Made by a program: the position numbers and the translations under genes. Shown here in pieces: positions 33,060 through 43,832 of a DNA stretch of 64,000 bases; the stretch's first letter is position 1, and the number at the start of each line of letters is the position of its first letter. Origin of the DNA: Hyperoodon ampullatus (taxonomy: Eukaryota > Chordata > Mammalia > Artiodactyla > Ziphiidae); the NCBI GenBank assembly GCA_949752795.1, contig OX457056.1, positions 91,720,942-91,784,941 of the forward strand, written 5' to 3'. The notes beneath the pieces are model-generated. The model worked only from the letters and a program-made list of their open reading frames with translations, did no database searches and was not told where the DNA came from.

Positions 33060-33550
33060 GAGTCCTGTGAGTCCTTCTAACAAATCTCCAAGCGTTGGGG
33101 TGGTCTTGAGGAGCGGAAACCGTTCGGGACTGCTGGGGCAGTGCCACAGTGATAGAGACCTGGGCTTCCGCTCCCTCTTGGCCTGGAAGACCCTTCCTTA
33201 CGTCTACATTCCAACCAGCAGGAAGGAGGAAAAGAACAAGAGAAGAACAACTCTCCCCACCACGATTTAATTACATTTCCTAACTGTTATAAAAATCAAT
33301 TACATCCCATAAGCCAGAATTTAGTCAGATAGCCACACCCAGCTGCAAAGGCAGCTGGAAAATGTTATCTTTATTCTGGGCAGTCACGTGCCCAGCCAGC
33401 ATCCCAGAGTTCTCTAGTGAGGAATGAGGAAATGGATATTGGGGGAAAACTAACAGTCTCTGCCACAGAAGGCAAGAAAATAGTGGGGGATTGTTGTTGT
33501 CTTTTTTAATTGAGATCAAGTTACGAATTTTTATACCATTTATACCATTA
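33060..33550 (+). mobile_element. LTR-like mammalian repeat, copy 2 (3' two thirds)
   Basis: Order of words: GTGATAGAGACCTGGGCTTC, CATTCCAACCAGCAGGAAGG, ACATCCCATAAGCCAGAATT, AGCCACACCCAGCTGCAAAG, ATTCTGGGCAGTCACGTGCC, GGATATTGGGGGAAAAC and AACAGTCTCTGCCACA ending at 33467. The same family is seen at 32418 and 35105. The following 80 bp resemble the sequence after copy 1. Confidence 0.65.
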
Positions 33551-35104
33551 AACAAAATTAGACAGCTCAGTATTACATCAATTTTAGGCTGGATCTTCTA
33601 ACAATGAAAATGAGGCAGGCTTCTTGCCTATTAAAAGATTTATTCTGGGACCAGAGACCAGCTGCTAAATCATTTATAAGCTATTAAATGATTTACATAT
33701 GGATGGAATTGAGAGTTCCTGGACGTTGAGTCCCTACCATTTTCCTCACTCTCTTTCTCACCTCATTTTCTGAATATTTCTAAAAAGAAAGTATTTTGAC
33801 TGGAAATCTTCAGGTCAAGTGGAAAAATCAAGGCTACTCTGCTTGGTTCTCTATACAGATCATAAAATTGTATCAGGCCAACATACTATAACTCTTGTCC
33901 TTAAGGAATTTCAAATTTAATACATGACAGTATTGAATATTATGACATATTTTTATGCAAATGTATTACTATCTACCAGACACCGATGCATGCGTTATTA
34001 ACCTGGGTATTCACAGATGGGCTTCGTGGAGTTCTATGTCCAGCCTTGAAATGTTCAAAATTATGTACGAATATGCATTTTTTTCTGTAGATTTCATCGC
34101 TAATCAAAGAAGTCTAACTCCCAGTGATTACAAATCTTCCAATTCATAGTTTAATTCCTCATTGCCTAGAGACGATAGATGTTCTGTGATCCATCATGGT
34201 AACTTCCCAGTGTCCTGGACACTGGTGGTGAGGGAGGAGCAATTCACCAGCCAGCCAGTCAAGACCAGAGGTGTGGTCCGGAGAAGAAACAGAGCCAAGC
34301 AGCATGCCCTAGAGGGTCAGAACTCACAAGCTAGATCTTAATTATAGAGGAGCTCTACCAAGCAACACCATTTTTTAGGACAAGTCACTGTTAAGCAACA
34401 TGTCTGACTTTCATTTAGTATGGCTCACGGTCTCCTGGGCCAGCAGCTAGTGCCAAACCAACGACATCCATGTTCCATATAAATCCCAAGCTTCTTGCAC
34501 ACAAGCCCCTTGCAGCAGTCTCCTATCCTGAGTGTGACTTCTGCTTGTCCTGGTGAGGGCTGCAATAGATGATTAGGGCAATTAGAGCAAACTTCAGAAG
34601 CCCAGGTTTAAACAGGTAGTAGATCACATCTGCTTGGCTAGCCATCAGCAGCCATGAGAAAACAAATAATATAGTCAGTGTGTTAGAATATGGATGATGA
34701 AATTGCTTGCTTTGCCTTTTTTTTAGGGGGTGGGGGTGTATGTTTTCTTCATTTGATAGAAAATTGCGGGGCAATGTATTGGTGACCTGAGCCATTCTGC
34801 TCAGTGATGGGAAGGCAGACTTATTCTCCTGAGATTAGCAGTTTGGATGCAAGAATGAATAGCCTCCTGCCGTCTCGTGTTAGGTATGTGCAGGATGGGG
34901 TTTGCCATCTGAAGGCTGCAGTGGGCTTCTAAAGCTACAGGGACATCCAGGATCACACTGTTTAGGGAGTGAGCCTGCTAATGCCAGAGGCAAACAGACC
35001 TTTGTCAAAGGGCCTTTAAGTCAGCAACCCATCACAACTTGTAATTTTTACGTATCTGGAGTGGGCCAGCTCTGACATCCTAGGAAACTGTGACTAGCGT
35101 TCTT
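33551..35104. other. Anonymous DNA
   Basis: About 1.55 kb with no recognised gene or TE. It has a T-run plus GGGGGTGGGGGTG at about 34,718-34,738. Repeat-poor by eye. Confidence 0.45.
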
Positions 35105-35600
35105 GCATCACAGAAATTATATTAGTTAGGGAATAATTTAGGCTACAAAAAACTACAGTGGCTCAAGTAAACTAGAAATTTCTCTCACTCCCTGCCCAGA
35201 GGTAGGTGCTTTGTCCAAGCTCACATTGTCCAGGGACTCACGCTCCTTCTAACTTGTTGCTCTACCATATCAGGGAAGACCAGCACTGCCACCATGTTCC
35301 AGGCTACAGAAGGGAAAAAGAAAAATAGTGGACAGCAGGTGGTCTCCCTTTAAGGATGTGCTGCCCAGGTAACCCGCAGTTACTGGGCTCCCTCGGTTCT
35401 ACTGGGGAGAAGTAAATCCCAAGGTCACAGCTTGCTGCAGGGCGAGCTTAGAGACGTGAGCTGCAGCTGGGAGGCTGCGTGCTCTGCCGAAACTGGCGGG
35501 GGGAGGGGGCGGGTAGTCAGTTCTATCACTAGAAGGAAAAAGGGGAGAATGGGTTCTGGGAACAATGATCAGTCTCTGACACAGTGTGGATTCTCTTTCG
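35105..35600 (+). mobile_element. LTR-like mammalian repeat, copy 3
   Basis: This is the most complete of the three: TATATTAGTTAGGGAATAAT, CTACAGTGGCTCAAGTAAAC, TTCTCTCACTCCCTGC, GGGACTCACGCTCCTTCTAA, CTTGTTGCTCTACCATATCA, CCACCATGTTCCAGGC, CTCCCTTTAAGGATGTG, and near its end GATCAGTCTCTGACACA. It contains a G-run cluster (35498-35513). Probably an old LTR; no internal region. Confidence 0.6.
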
Positions 35601-35617
35601 TAGCGTTAGTCGGAAGC

Positions 35618-35830
35618 AGTAAAGTGCAGTAGAAAGAGCAGGGCTCCTGAGTGAAACAGACACCTCTCAATCCTGTGTCTCTCACTTCATGTCTGTGTGA
35701 TTGTAAACATATTATTCTATTTCAATGAACCTCCGTTTCCTTAACTATAAAATAGGAATAAGAACCCCACCTAACTCACAGACCTATGAAAATTGAGTAA
35801 TTATATGTTCACGGCGCCTGATACATAGAA
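35618..35830 (+). mobile_element. MIR SINE
   Basis: GTAAAGTGCAGTAGAAAGAG, TCAATCCTGTGTCTCTCACT, GTCTGTGTGATTGTAAACAT, CCTCCGTTTCCTTAACTATA, AAAATAGGAATAAGAACCCC and CGCCTGATACATAG follow MIR order on the plus strand. Confidence 0.82.
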
Positions 35831-36039
35831 AAAAAATGGTGTGTGTATCCGTACACACACTTGTCTATATCTGTATGTCTACATATATATCTACATCCAT
35901 TTACATATATTTTTGCCAGGTTATGCAAGGAAGAAGATACAGAAAAGGCAAATGATCAAGGTTGCACTGACCTTGAAAACTGGAATGAAATAACTTTCCC
36001 TTTTAAAAGTTCCATTTAGTCTGTGTCCTTAACTAGAGG

Positions 36040-36273
36040 CCATACTCATTTCTTTTTTTTTTTTTTTTGCGGTACGCGGGCCTCTCACTGCTGTGGTCTC
36101 TCCCATTGCGGAGCACAGGATCCAGACGCGCAGGCTCGGCGTCCATGGCTCACGGGCCCAGCCGCTCCGCGGCATGTGGGATCTTCCCGGACCGGGTCAC
36201 GAACCCGTGTCCCCCGCATCGGCAGGCGGACTCTCAACCACTGCACCACCAGGGAAGCCCCATACTCATTTCT
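36040..36273 (-). mobile_element. CHR-type SINE (short form), 14-bp TSD
   Basis: The body is 36054-36259, antisense, with perfect CCATACTCATTTCT at 36040-36053 and 36260-36273. The reversed A-tail is an uninterrupted T run of about 15. The internal Pol III boxes are intact (GGGTTCG in sense orientation). Three overlapping plus-strand frames of 60-96 codons are SINE antisense artefacts. Confidence 0.95.
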
Positions 36274-36500
36274 GAGAAGGAAAAGAGACAGACTACTTCC
36301 CTTGCGAGCATAAGGCAGCAGATTTACAGTCTAAGACACTGTCAAATAATGAATTGAAAGCACCTGAGTTGATGTTACACATGAAACTTTGGGTAGAGCT
36401 TCACGACAAATGTCAAGAGTGAATATTTCTTGCTTCTCTGCGGTATGCTTACCTTCTCAGGTTTTCAGAATCCTGCTCTTTGGAGGCCCAGCTTATATGC
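36274..36500. other. Anonymous spacer
   Basis: No recognised feature between the SINE and an L2-like 3' end. Confidence 0.4.
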
Positions 36501-36790
36501 TGACTCTCCCCCCTCAAAGCTTCTCTTCTCTCAAAGGCAGAATGAATACTTCTTCCGCTCTAGTTCCAAAACTGTGCCTTCTGCCCCTTTCTAGCTCTTC
36601 TGCCTTTGTGACTACTGGTGGTTTACACACCTGCATTCTCTAGAAGACTACGAGCCACTTAAGGGCAAGAATCGCACTTCATGTCTTACTTGTCATTGTC
36701 TTCCCTCTCCCTCTCTAGTTCTTAATACAAAACTTCACACATATCACGTGCACAATTATCAACGGTAGCTACGTGAATAAATGAAGGGAT
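36501..36790 (+). mobile_element. L2 LINE 3' end, diverged
   Basis: TAGAAGACTACGAGCCACTT and AAGGGCAAGAATCGCACTTC occupy the place of the L2 ACTGTGAGCTCC...GGGCAGGGACC box, and the end reads TACGTGAATAAATGAAGG. The upstream C/T-rich part is less certain. Confidence 0.6.
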
Positions 36791-36989
36791 TCCTCTTTGA
36801 CCACTCCAGGTCTGTGTTGCAGCAACTATATATTCTGAATTTAAAAATTAGGACTTGTTATCTGAGAAAGGAACGTATCGGGATAAGGAACAGATTGCTT
36901 TAAATCTTAACTGTCCTGGGAAAGATCTGAAATATTTGGCTGTGGTCAAAAAACATGCATCTTTCAGTGAGTTAATACAGCTTTAAGTT

Positions 36990-37150
36990 TTGTTTATCTT
37001 AAGTAAGTCATTTAACCTTTGTAGCTTCTCATTCCTCATGGCCCAATGAGAGGAATAATACTTGACCGGCCTGCCACACAGGGTTGCTGTGATGAGGGGC
37101 AAATGAAATCACGATGTGGGTGAAATCTCTAACTCACTGTAAGAGCTGAG
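36990..37150 (+). mobile_element. MIR fragment
   Basis: TAAGTCATTTAACCTTTGTA, TTCTCATTCCTCATGG, AGGGTTGCTGTGATGAGGGG and AACTCACTGTAAGAG correspond to the 3' half of MIR, sense strand. Confidence 0.65.
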
Positions 37151-38029
37151 GTCATAGTTACAAAAGTAGCTTCCCATTTTATGGAACATAAAAATTAAGC
37201 TCCCACCTCTGATTTTTCTGGTCCCACACCTCCATAATCCTTCATGGCACAAGCTGGTGTTTCTTCTTGTTTCGGAGCAGTGACCTCTCATCTTTCATAG
37301 CTAGGAAGTTTCCAGACTTAGAAGACACTTAATAATTAAGTCTGAGTTAATCCAGCAAGTCAAAAAATTCAACGATCTGATTCAGCCTCTTATATTACCC
37401 CATAGAGATCAGACCAGCTAGTTCCTTTTTCTATCAGTGATGGACTTTCCTCTCTCACCTTCTGCCCCAGAATGTATAGTAATCTACCATCTTGAAAGAA
37501 AATTCTGCAAAAATAAACTTTCACGGAAAAGATGTATGAAGGCCACCCTCGCTGTGAAGATGTTAGGTTTCCACAAAAGCAGAGCAGACTGTAAATTTGA
37601 ACCTTAACAGGGGTAGCATCCATCTAAGATATGGTCTAGTTTCCTAAGGCTACAATCTACTAACATTACAAAGAGGTGTGATTAAGGACGTGGTTATATG
37701 ATTTTAGAATTATGCTGAAGAGGAGGAAGTAGAGAGTAAAATCCTTCGGGAAACAGCCTGGAAGATCAAAGGTTCTTGTCCCCGAAGTAAGATTTCATTA
37801 TTCATACAGTCCTTTTTAAAAAATCAGAAGGGTCCAGAGGAAGCACAGTTAGATAAATGATAACCAAGTTCAGGAGGCCTCCTCTTGTGTCTGAGCAACA
37901 GAGAATACAAAAGAGTCATTCAGCAGAAGGGTGCAGGATTTCTGCTGGTGGACGAAGCAGGGACGGGGTGCTGCAAAGCTGTGAAAGTCTTGGAATGTGA
38001 TATATTATTTTTTCAACTTTTTTTAAGAG
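37151..38029. other. Anonymous DNA
   Basis: About 0.9 kb with nothing recognised. Short minus-strand frames (60-77 codons) have no domain. Confidence 0.45.
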
Positions 38030-38254
38030 CAAGGGTCCTCAGCCTCAGCACTAATTGATATTTTGGACCAGATAATTCCAAAATGTCATGGGAGGCTCTC
38101 CTTTGCATTGTAGGATGTTTAGCAACCTCCCTGGCCTCTACCCAGTAGATGCCAGTAACATCCCCCAGTTATAACAACCAAAAATGTCTGCAGACATTGC
38201 CAGTGTCCTCTCATTGCCAAAATAGCTCTCCTCTTCCCAGCTTGAGAATATTGT
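38030..38254 (-). mobile_element. hAT-Charlie MITE (MER5A-like), antisense
   Basis: Reverse-strand copy: CTCAGCCTCAGCACTAATTG, GGACCAGATAATTCCAAAAT, TTGCATTGTAGGATGTTTAG, TCTACCCAGTAGATGCCAGT, AACCAAAAATGTCTGCAGAC, ending CTTGAGAATATTG. Slightly longer than consensus because of small insertions. Same family as 19027, opposite strand. Confidence 0.88.
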
Positions 38255-38825
38255 TCTACAGCCTATGAGTATTGGGGGTCAGTTCTTAGAGAAAATTTCA
38301 ATGTGGTTCAAAAATGTAAGACTGCTCTTTTGGTTTACTAAGACATAAACAGAGTAGGCAAAGCTGGTGCAGAGGGCATAGACTTGGGAGGAGGGCAGGA
38401 CTGTTCTAGAAGGAACCATAGGTATAGCAGGTAAGGGATGGAATTCTTGGGCAGGGTGAGCTGGGGGGGTGGGGGGCGGTCAAGGGGTCAGGGGAAGAGA
38501 TCCACTGATAATACTACAGGGAAATATCCTGACAGGGAAGATTGCCTAGGTAAAGTCAGCTCAGATAGGAAGAATCTGGTCAGTACCACAGGCCTAGGCA
38601 AGCAAGATTCAAGAGTGCAGAGGATGAGAGAACCAAAACTAGTAGCAGTAATGAGCAATAGCCAGTGAAACAGATTCCAAGCCCAGGAACTGGCACCAGA
38701 ACTGTGTATCCCACTTCTAAGTTTGATGCACTTTTCACTGGCTGCACTTCATAATTGCATCTTCACTATGCATTAATGATCTACGTAGTGGTGTCCCCTT
38801 GGGATGCTTTGGGCAACATGTATAC
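38255..38825. other. Anonymous DNA with a G-run cluster
   Basis: Four G runs at 38463-38469, 38471-38476, 38484-38487 and 38491-38494 could form a quadruplex on the plus strand. Otherwise unassigned. A 76-codon frame over it has no domain. Confidence 0.45.
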
Positions 38826-39464
38826 AGAACCCAATTTAAACTGGCCTAAACAACAAGGACATTTATTATCTCAATAGGACATGTATTATCTACAATAAGA
38901 CCAAAGGTCAAATGTCTTCAGGTTTGGATAATTCAGTGGCTAAACAATGTCATTGGCCATACAGGTTCTTCTCTCCTTTCCACTCTGCCATTCTCAGTGG
39001 GTTGGCTTGTCCTTAGCTAATTCCTTTCATGGCTCCAGAATGGCTGCACAGCTCCCGACATCACAACATAGAAGAAACAGCAGAAAGAATCAGTTCCTAT
39101 ATATCTCTGACAAAAGGAGAGAAATCTTTTTTTTTTTTTTTTGCGGTACGCAGGCCTCTCACTGCCGTGGCCTCTCCCGTCGCAGAGCACAGGCTCTAGA
39201 CGCGCAGGCTCCGCGGCATGTGGGATCTTCCCGGACTGGAGCACGAACCCGTGTCCCCTGCATCGGCAGGCGGACTCTCAACCACTGCGCCACCAGGGAA
39301 GCCCGAGAAATCATTTCAATTGGCCTCCCTGGGCCCAGAGGTAGAGCTCAGCTATCTTGAGCCTGTGGGTGGTCTGCAAATCCCCAAACAAAACAGTGAT
39401 CTGTCAGCAAGGAAGAAATAGAGAACTATTGAATAGGCGTCCAAGGGAATCTGCTATCCATGGA
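38826..39464. mobile_element. Ancient dispersed repeat, family unassigned, split by SINE
   Basis: Words such as TTTAAACTGGCCTAAACAAC, AAGGACATTTATTATCTC, GGCTAAACAATGTCATTGGC and TCATGGCTCCAGAATGGCTG fit a common mammalian repeat that I recognise by sight but cannot place in a class. The SINE at 39127-39304 lies in it. Confidence 0.4.
39119..39312 (-). mobile_element. CHR-type SINE (short form) with 30-bp internal deletion
   Basis: The body is 39127-39304, flanked by GAGAAATC at 39119-39126 and 39305-39312. Compared with sister copies, 30 bp are missing between CGCGCAGGCTC and CGCGGCATGTGG (about 39211). GCTC lies at both deletion edges in the full-length form. The Pol III head is intact. 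The T-run tail is about 16 nt. Confidence 0.93.
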
Positions 39465-39660
39465 TGATTTCGTTTATTTTAAACTTCACTATAATTCTGT
39501 GAGGGCAGTACTATTATTAACTTCATTTTACAGGTAAGGAATTAAAGTTAAATGTCTTGCCCAAGGCCTTTCAGCAAGCAGGTGGTGGGGTGATGTTTCA
39601 ACTAGGGTCTGACTTCAGACACCATGCTCCTTAAGAGTCATTCTACGCTGTACGGATTGC
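39465..39660 (-). mobile_element. MIR SINE, antisense
   Basis: CGTTTATTTTAAACTTCACT, ATTCTGTGAGGGCAGTACTA, TTCATTTTACAGGTAAGGAA, CTTGCCCAAGGCCTTTCAGC and GGTCTGACTTCAGACACC are the reversed MIR landmarks in order. Confidence 0.88.
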
Positions 39661-40171
39661 CTCACACTCACACCCCACATCATTTGTACTGAAAACTGGG
39701 CTACTGCTAGCACCCTGTCCCATTAGTTTCCAGGAATAGATCACAATTTCAAGGTCCAATCTGAAGAACTCCTAAGTTTTTGTGAGTGTGTGTGTATGTG
39801 GGTGGGTGTGTGTGCAAACACAAAAGCCAATAGGAGAGTTTTTCCTTTCTTTTCTCTTTCAGTCTTCCCTCTCTCCCTGCATCTCTCCTGACTTAGTCTT
39901 TCACTCTCTTTCTTTAAATACCTGTCAATAAACAGATACTTTATGAGAATATTACTTCTCTTTTTTTAAAGCCCCACCCAGAAATCTGTGGAAATAGCTC
40001 CTGGACTACCCAAGACACTGACACCATTTCTCCAAGTTTCAGAGAGTTTGGTCGTGATGTGTTAAAAGGAGTTTAATTAAGCAAAAGAAAATCCAATAAA
40101 CATATATTTTGCAACATACCATCATACTGTCCTGATATTTATTTTCAACAGAGCTTCAATTTATACATGTT
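39661..40171. other. Anonymous DNA with short TG-rich patch
   Basis: A (TG)n-like patch (GTGAGTGTGTGTGTATGTG) lies near 39,781-39,812 and C/T-rich DNA follows. No gene or TE is recognised. Confidence 0.45.
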
Positions 40172-40314
40172 GAAAGAAAGAAAAAAAGAAAGAAAGAAAG
40201 AAAGAGAGAGAGAAAGAAAGAGAAAGAAAGAAAGAAAGAGAGAGAAAGAAAGAAAGAAAAAGGAAGAAAGGAAGAAAGAAAAGAAGGAAGGAACGAAGGA
40301 AGGAAGGAAGAGAA
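40172..40314 (+). repeat. Polypurine tract (GAAA/GAAG)n, 143 bp
   Basis: The plus strand is purine-only except for one C at 40294. GAAA units dominate on the left, with GA blocks, and shift to GAAG/GGAA units on the right. Such mirror-like homopurine DNA can adopt triplex (H-DNA) form and is length-variable. The Phe/Leu/Ser-rich reverse frame is an artefact. Confidence 0.95.
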
Positions 40315-40639
40315 CAATTCAAAAGCCAATTCACTGAGTTATTTGTTTCTCTTAAGTACTTACAGAGCATACAATCCCATTTCTGAATATAAGTGCATCT
40401 TTAGGAAAATTACTTAAGTCTCTAAGCCTCATCTTTCTCCTGCGAACATAGGACAATGGTGCTAACCCTCTGGGCAAAGGTCATGGTCAGTGATAACGGA
40501 GACGCTCTGTGTTCGGCACATAGCAGAGGCTGGTCCAGGTAGGAACTCAGGTCACATTAGTTCTCTCCATGCTCCTGCTTGCTAATAAGTTACCCATCAG
40601 AAATTTCCTTCTCTTGAGGTTCACCCTACCTCCTACCCC
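40315..40639. other. Anonymous spacer
   Basis: No recognised feature; possible MIR-like traces around 40,400-40,450 are too weak to call. Confidence 0.4.
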
Positions 40640-41035
40640 TGATTTACAGCAGTTTGGGGATACCCACTTTCAGCTGCCTACACATATGCTCCTTCTGTAT
40701 GAAACCCTTCCCCCACCCACTCCCAGGTCTCCTCTTGAATAACTCGTATTCATCCTCCGTGTTTCAGCTTAAACATCACTTCCCTAAGAAAGCCTCCTCT
40801 GATTGCCTCCTAGACCAAGTCAAATCCTATTGAATACTCTCTTGACGCCATGTATTTCTCCTCCACAACACTCAATACATTTGTGATCAAAGTATTGCCA
40901 TGATGAGCTGTGTAATGTCTGTCTTTACCCCCAGGCTGAAAGTCATCCAAGGGAAGTCACTCTGTCTTATCTGCAGTTGTATCAGCAGCATATAGAACAC
41001 ACTCATAGAAATATCAATTAAGTGAATAAATGAAC
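40640..41035 (+). mobile_element. L2 LINE 3' end
   Basis: This is a well preserved L2 order: CCCAGGTCTCCTCTTGAATA, TTTCAGCTTAAACATCACTT, AGAAAGCCTCCTCTGATTGC, ATGTATTTCTCCTCCACAAC, GCTGAAAGTCATCCAAGGGA, GTCTTATCTGCAGTTGTATC and AATTAAGTGAATAAATGAAC. Sense strand, non-functional. Confidence 0.88.
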
Positions 41036-42129
41036 TCCAAGTAGTGCCCTGCCCCCTGCCCCCCCATCCCCATCACCTCTTTAAGAAGTAAGCTTCATCT
41101 CAAAATACATGAGAGCTCCTATAAAACTGCCTTGGACCAGGCAAGATGGCCCCACGCTTTAAAGTGTCCTGCCAACACTGGGCTGCATCCCTGCCTACTA
41201 GGTGAGGAATCTGTGGGCAAAGAGGATGAGCCCCAGGAGTCTGTGCTCCAGAGAGTGGACCACACCCAGTATGTTTGCTCCCCTGGACCTGAGGGGAGAC
41301 CACGGATCCGCTGTTTGCAGGCACGTGGCTGGAGCTGGGACAGAAAGGCCAAGGAAGCCCAGGCTGTGTTTGATGGGACGGGATGGAGGGTGTGAGAGGG
41401 AGGGAGAGGGGAGCAGGTTGCAGGCTGTGGCTGGGAACTGATCTTCCTGTGCTGTCATGTTCCAGCTCAGATCTCAGAGGAGTCCAGGAATTCTGAATTC
41501 AAACCCAGCCTTCCAAGTCTTAATAAAGGTATATTTGTCAAAGTATACATATATTTTGTTTAACAGTTTGTTAGGTTATTTATACCTTCTAGATGTTTAG
41601 ACATAAGGTATACAAACCTCCATTTGTACCTTGCCATGGGCCCTGCAAATATTGGGTGGAGGTCTGTCTAGCAGGTTATGGAAACTTTCTGGGACCCCTT
41701 TCTTTCTCCCCATTGATTCAAATATTCCTCTTTAGGTCCCATGCCTACCTAGACGGTGGTTGGCCACAGCCCCAAGACCTCCATTTAGTGAGAGTTATCT
41801 CGGAAATGGAGTCCCCTTTCTCGGGTCCCTTAGAGCCGGTGTGCTGAGGCCAGCCTCTGTTCTCCCTGATCCAGATCATCAGAGGCTAAGATCGTTGCCA
41901 TGGCGCTGGGACTAGATAGCAAGGTGGAGGAGGGGGGAGGCTACTTCAGGGAACACCTGGAGGCAAGAATCACTGCTCTGAACCCTCAGCTTCCAAAAGA
42001 GCTCCCGGTGGAGATTAGGGGCTTAACAGAGCCTCCCTGTCATGCCTGGACGTGGGCCAAAAAGGGCAAGACCTTATTTTTATAAATCAAGCACCAATCA
42101 GAGAGGAAAAATTCTGTGAGACCATCTTC
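41036..42129. other. Anonymous, locally GC-rich DNA
   Basis: Higher GC than the surroundings. Overlapping frames on both strands at 41,100-41,460 show no domain and no asymmetry favouring one. At 41900 an ATG in a strong Kozak context (TTGCCATGGCG) opens a 61-codon frame to 42085 with no recognised domain. No promoter, splice or poly(A) support is visible. Confidence 0.4.
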
Positions 42130-43580
42130 AACAGAAAATGGAGGTGGTCATGGTTCACTACGGAATGGAAGTTTAGGGTTGAAAATTAGATTTCTGTGAA
42201 ATTCATTGAATGTTAAATCCACTGAGAAAATTCTTTGCATGCAGTTAGGTCAGACACTGGACTAGCAACACTGACACCCAAGATGATTTGCCTCTTAGCA
42301 TTCTCAAAGCTTATTAAATATTTTCTCCTAAACACAGACTGGTCCTGATGTGTTTAGAATGCAGAGAGGCCAAATCAACTAATTCCTTGTCATGTGGCCA
42401 CTTCTCTGTTACATTTTGGTAGTGCAAGCACTAACAGCTCTACATTCTTTAGCACCTGGATTTTAGAAATTACTAGAACTAGCTTGTAGCAGCTTGTTAC
42501 TTACTTGGGAGTTAATTGGCTGGTTAATAGATTATCCAGAATGCTGAAACAATAGCCAGGTCAGCTAATGACTTTCTGCCTTTGTAGGTAGAAAGCTCTC
42601 TTCTATTTCTTTGCCTTTGTCAGGATTAGCCCATATTTAAAGGGGTGGGGGGTGGGGGGAAGGGACCTCTACAACCTTATCTGAGCTGGGCTTCACAGAA
42701 AATGCCTCTTTTGGGGGGATGGCTGACTTTCAAAGCCCTCTTCCTGCTGATGAAAGTTCAGGGGTTTAGAGGTTTGTTTTTACCATCATCATGAGCTGTG
42801 TTATTGATTTGTCTTTATTTTTCTGAGGCTTAGCTATTAAACACTGAAATTCATCCAAGTGTCCAAACTGTAACTTTTTCTTTCTTTTCAAGTATCCAAG
42901 GACTTTATTTTCCTCTCCAGACAAGTGATTTTTAATTCTTTTGCTATTAAAAGATTTTCATATTTCCAGTTAATGTTAGCATTCTGAAGTACTTGAGGGG
43001 AAGTATACTGATGTCTGCAACTCCTTTGAAATGCATCAAAAAGTAAGATGGATTGATGGATGGATAGGGGATTGGCTAGATGGATAGAAGTGTGATAAAT
43101 CCAGTATAGTAAAATGTTAAATGTAGAATCTAAGTGGTAAATATGTGGGGGATTGCTGTAAAATTCTTTCATGTTTTCTATATTTTTTAAACTTTCATAA
43201 GAAAATGTTAAGTAAAGTAAAAAAGACTTTCACAGACTCCCTGATTATGAGTAGTCCAACCATTCCCTCAGTCAAAACATCTGAATTGTTATCAATCTCA
43301 GGCTCCACTGTGCAAATAACAAGGGAAAAAAAAAAGGTGCATATTTGTGTCTGGCTTAAGAGAATAAAGAAAGAGTTTTTTTTAATAAAAAGACTTTAGA
43401 ACAGTTTTATAAAGTTAAAGTATATGGTGATTACACACACTTGAATAATATCCTTAAACTTGTAGTATCATATAATATCTTGAAAACAAGATTTACTGTA
43501 GCAGCAAGGTGTCATGTTCTATACATAGTTGCCTTATATTAGATAACCTGTATAAATTTCCAAGATGGTCGTTTCAATAA
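42130..43580. other. Anonymous AT-rich DNA
   Basis: Nothing recognised apart from a G-run cluster at 42642-42664 and a short GGAT-rich patch near 43,048-43,090. An A tract lies at 43,325-43,336. Confidence 0.45.
42642..42664 (+). other. Putative G-quadruplex motif
   Basis: Runs of 4, 6, 6 and 3 G are separated by single T, single T and AA. This satisfies the usual G3+N1-7 rule and the short loops predict high stability. It lies in non-repetitive DNA, not in a TE. Confidence 0.7.
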
Positions 43581-43581
43581 T

Positions 43582-43832
43582 ACACATCCAGGGCTTCCCT
43601 GGTGGCACAGTGGTTGAGAGTCCGCCTGCCGATGCAGGGGACACGGGTTCGTGCCCCGGTCCGGGAAGATCCCACATGCCGTGGAGAGACTGGGGCCGTG
43701 AGCCATGGCCGCTGAGCCTGTGCGTCCAGAGCCTGTGCTCCGCAACGGGAGAGGCCGCAACAGTGAGAGGCCCGCGTACCACAAAAAAAAAAAACAAAAA
43801 AAACAAAAAAAACAAAAAAACAACACATCCAG
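43582..43832 (+). mobile_element. CHR-type SINE (short form) with (A)nC tail, 10-bp TSD
   Basis: The body starts at 43592 directly after ACACATCCAG (43582-43591), which recurs at 43823-43832. The head keeps GGTTCGTGCCCC (B box). The tail from about 43782 is a patterned A-run with C every eight or nine bases, i.e. an A-tail turning into a microsatellite. The body has intact CpGs at most positions. Confidence 0.94.

Noticed and set aside
32824..33270. 148-codon plus-strand frame
   Set aside because: It crosses from anonymous spacer into an old LTR-like repeat and shows no domain; chance frame.
40172..40314. CRISPR-like array
   Set aside because: Tetranucleotide microsatellite without spacers, in a mammalian genome.
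42888..43172. 94-codon minus-strand frame
   Set aside because: AT-rich chance frame in anonymous DNA; no domain and no neighbouring exon signals.
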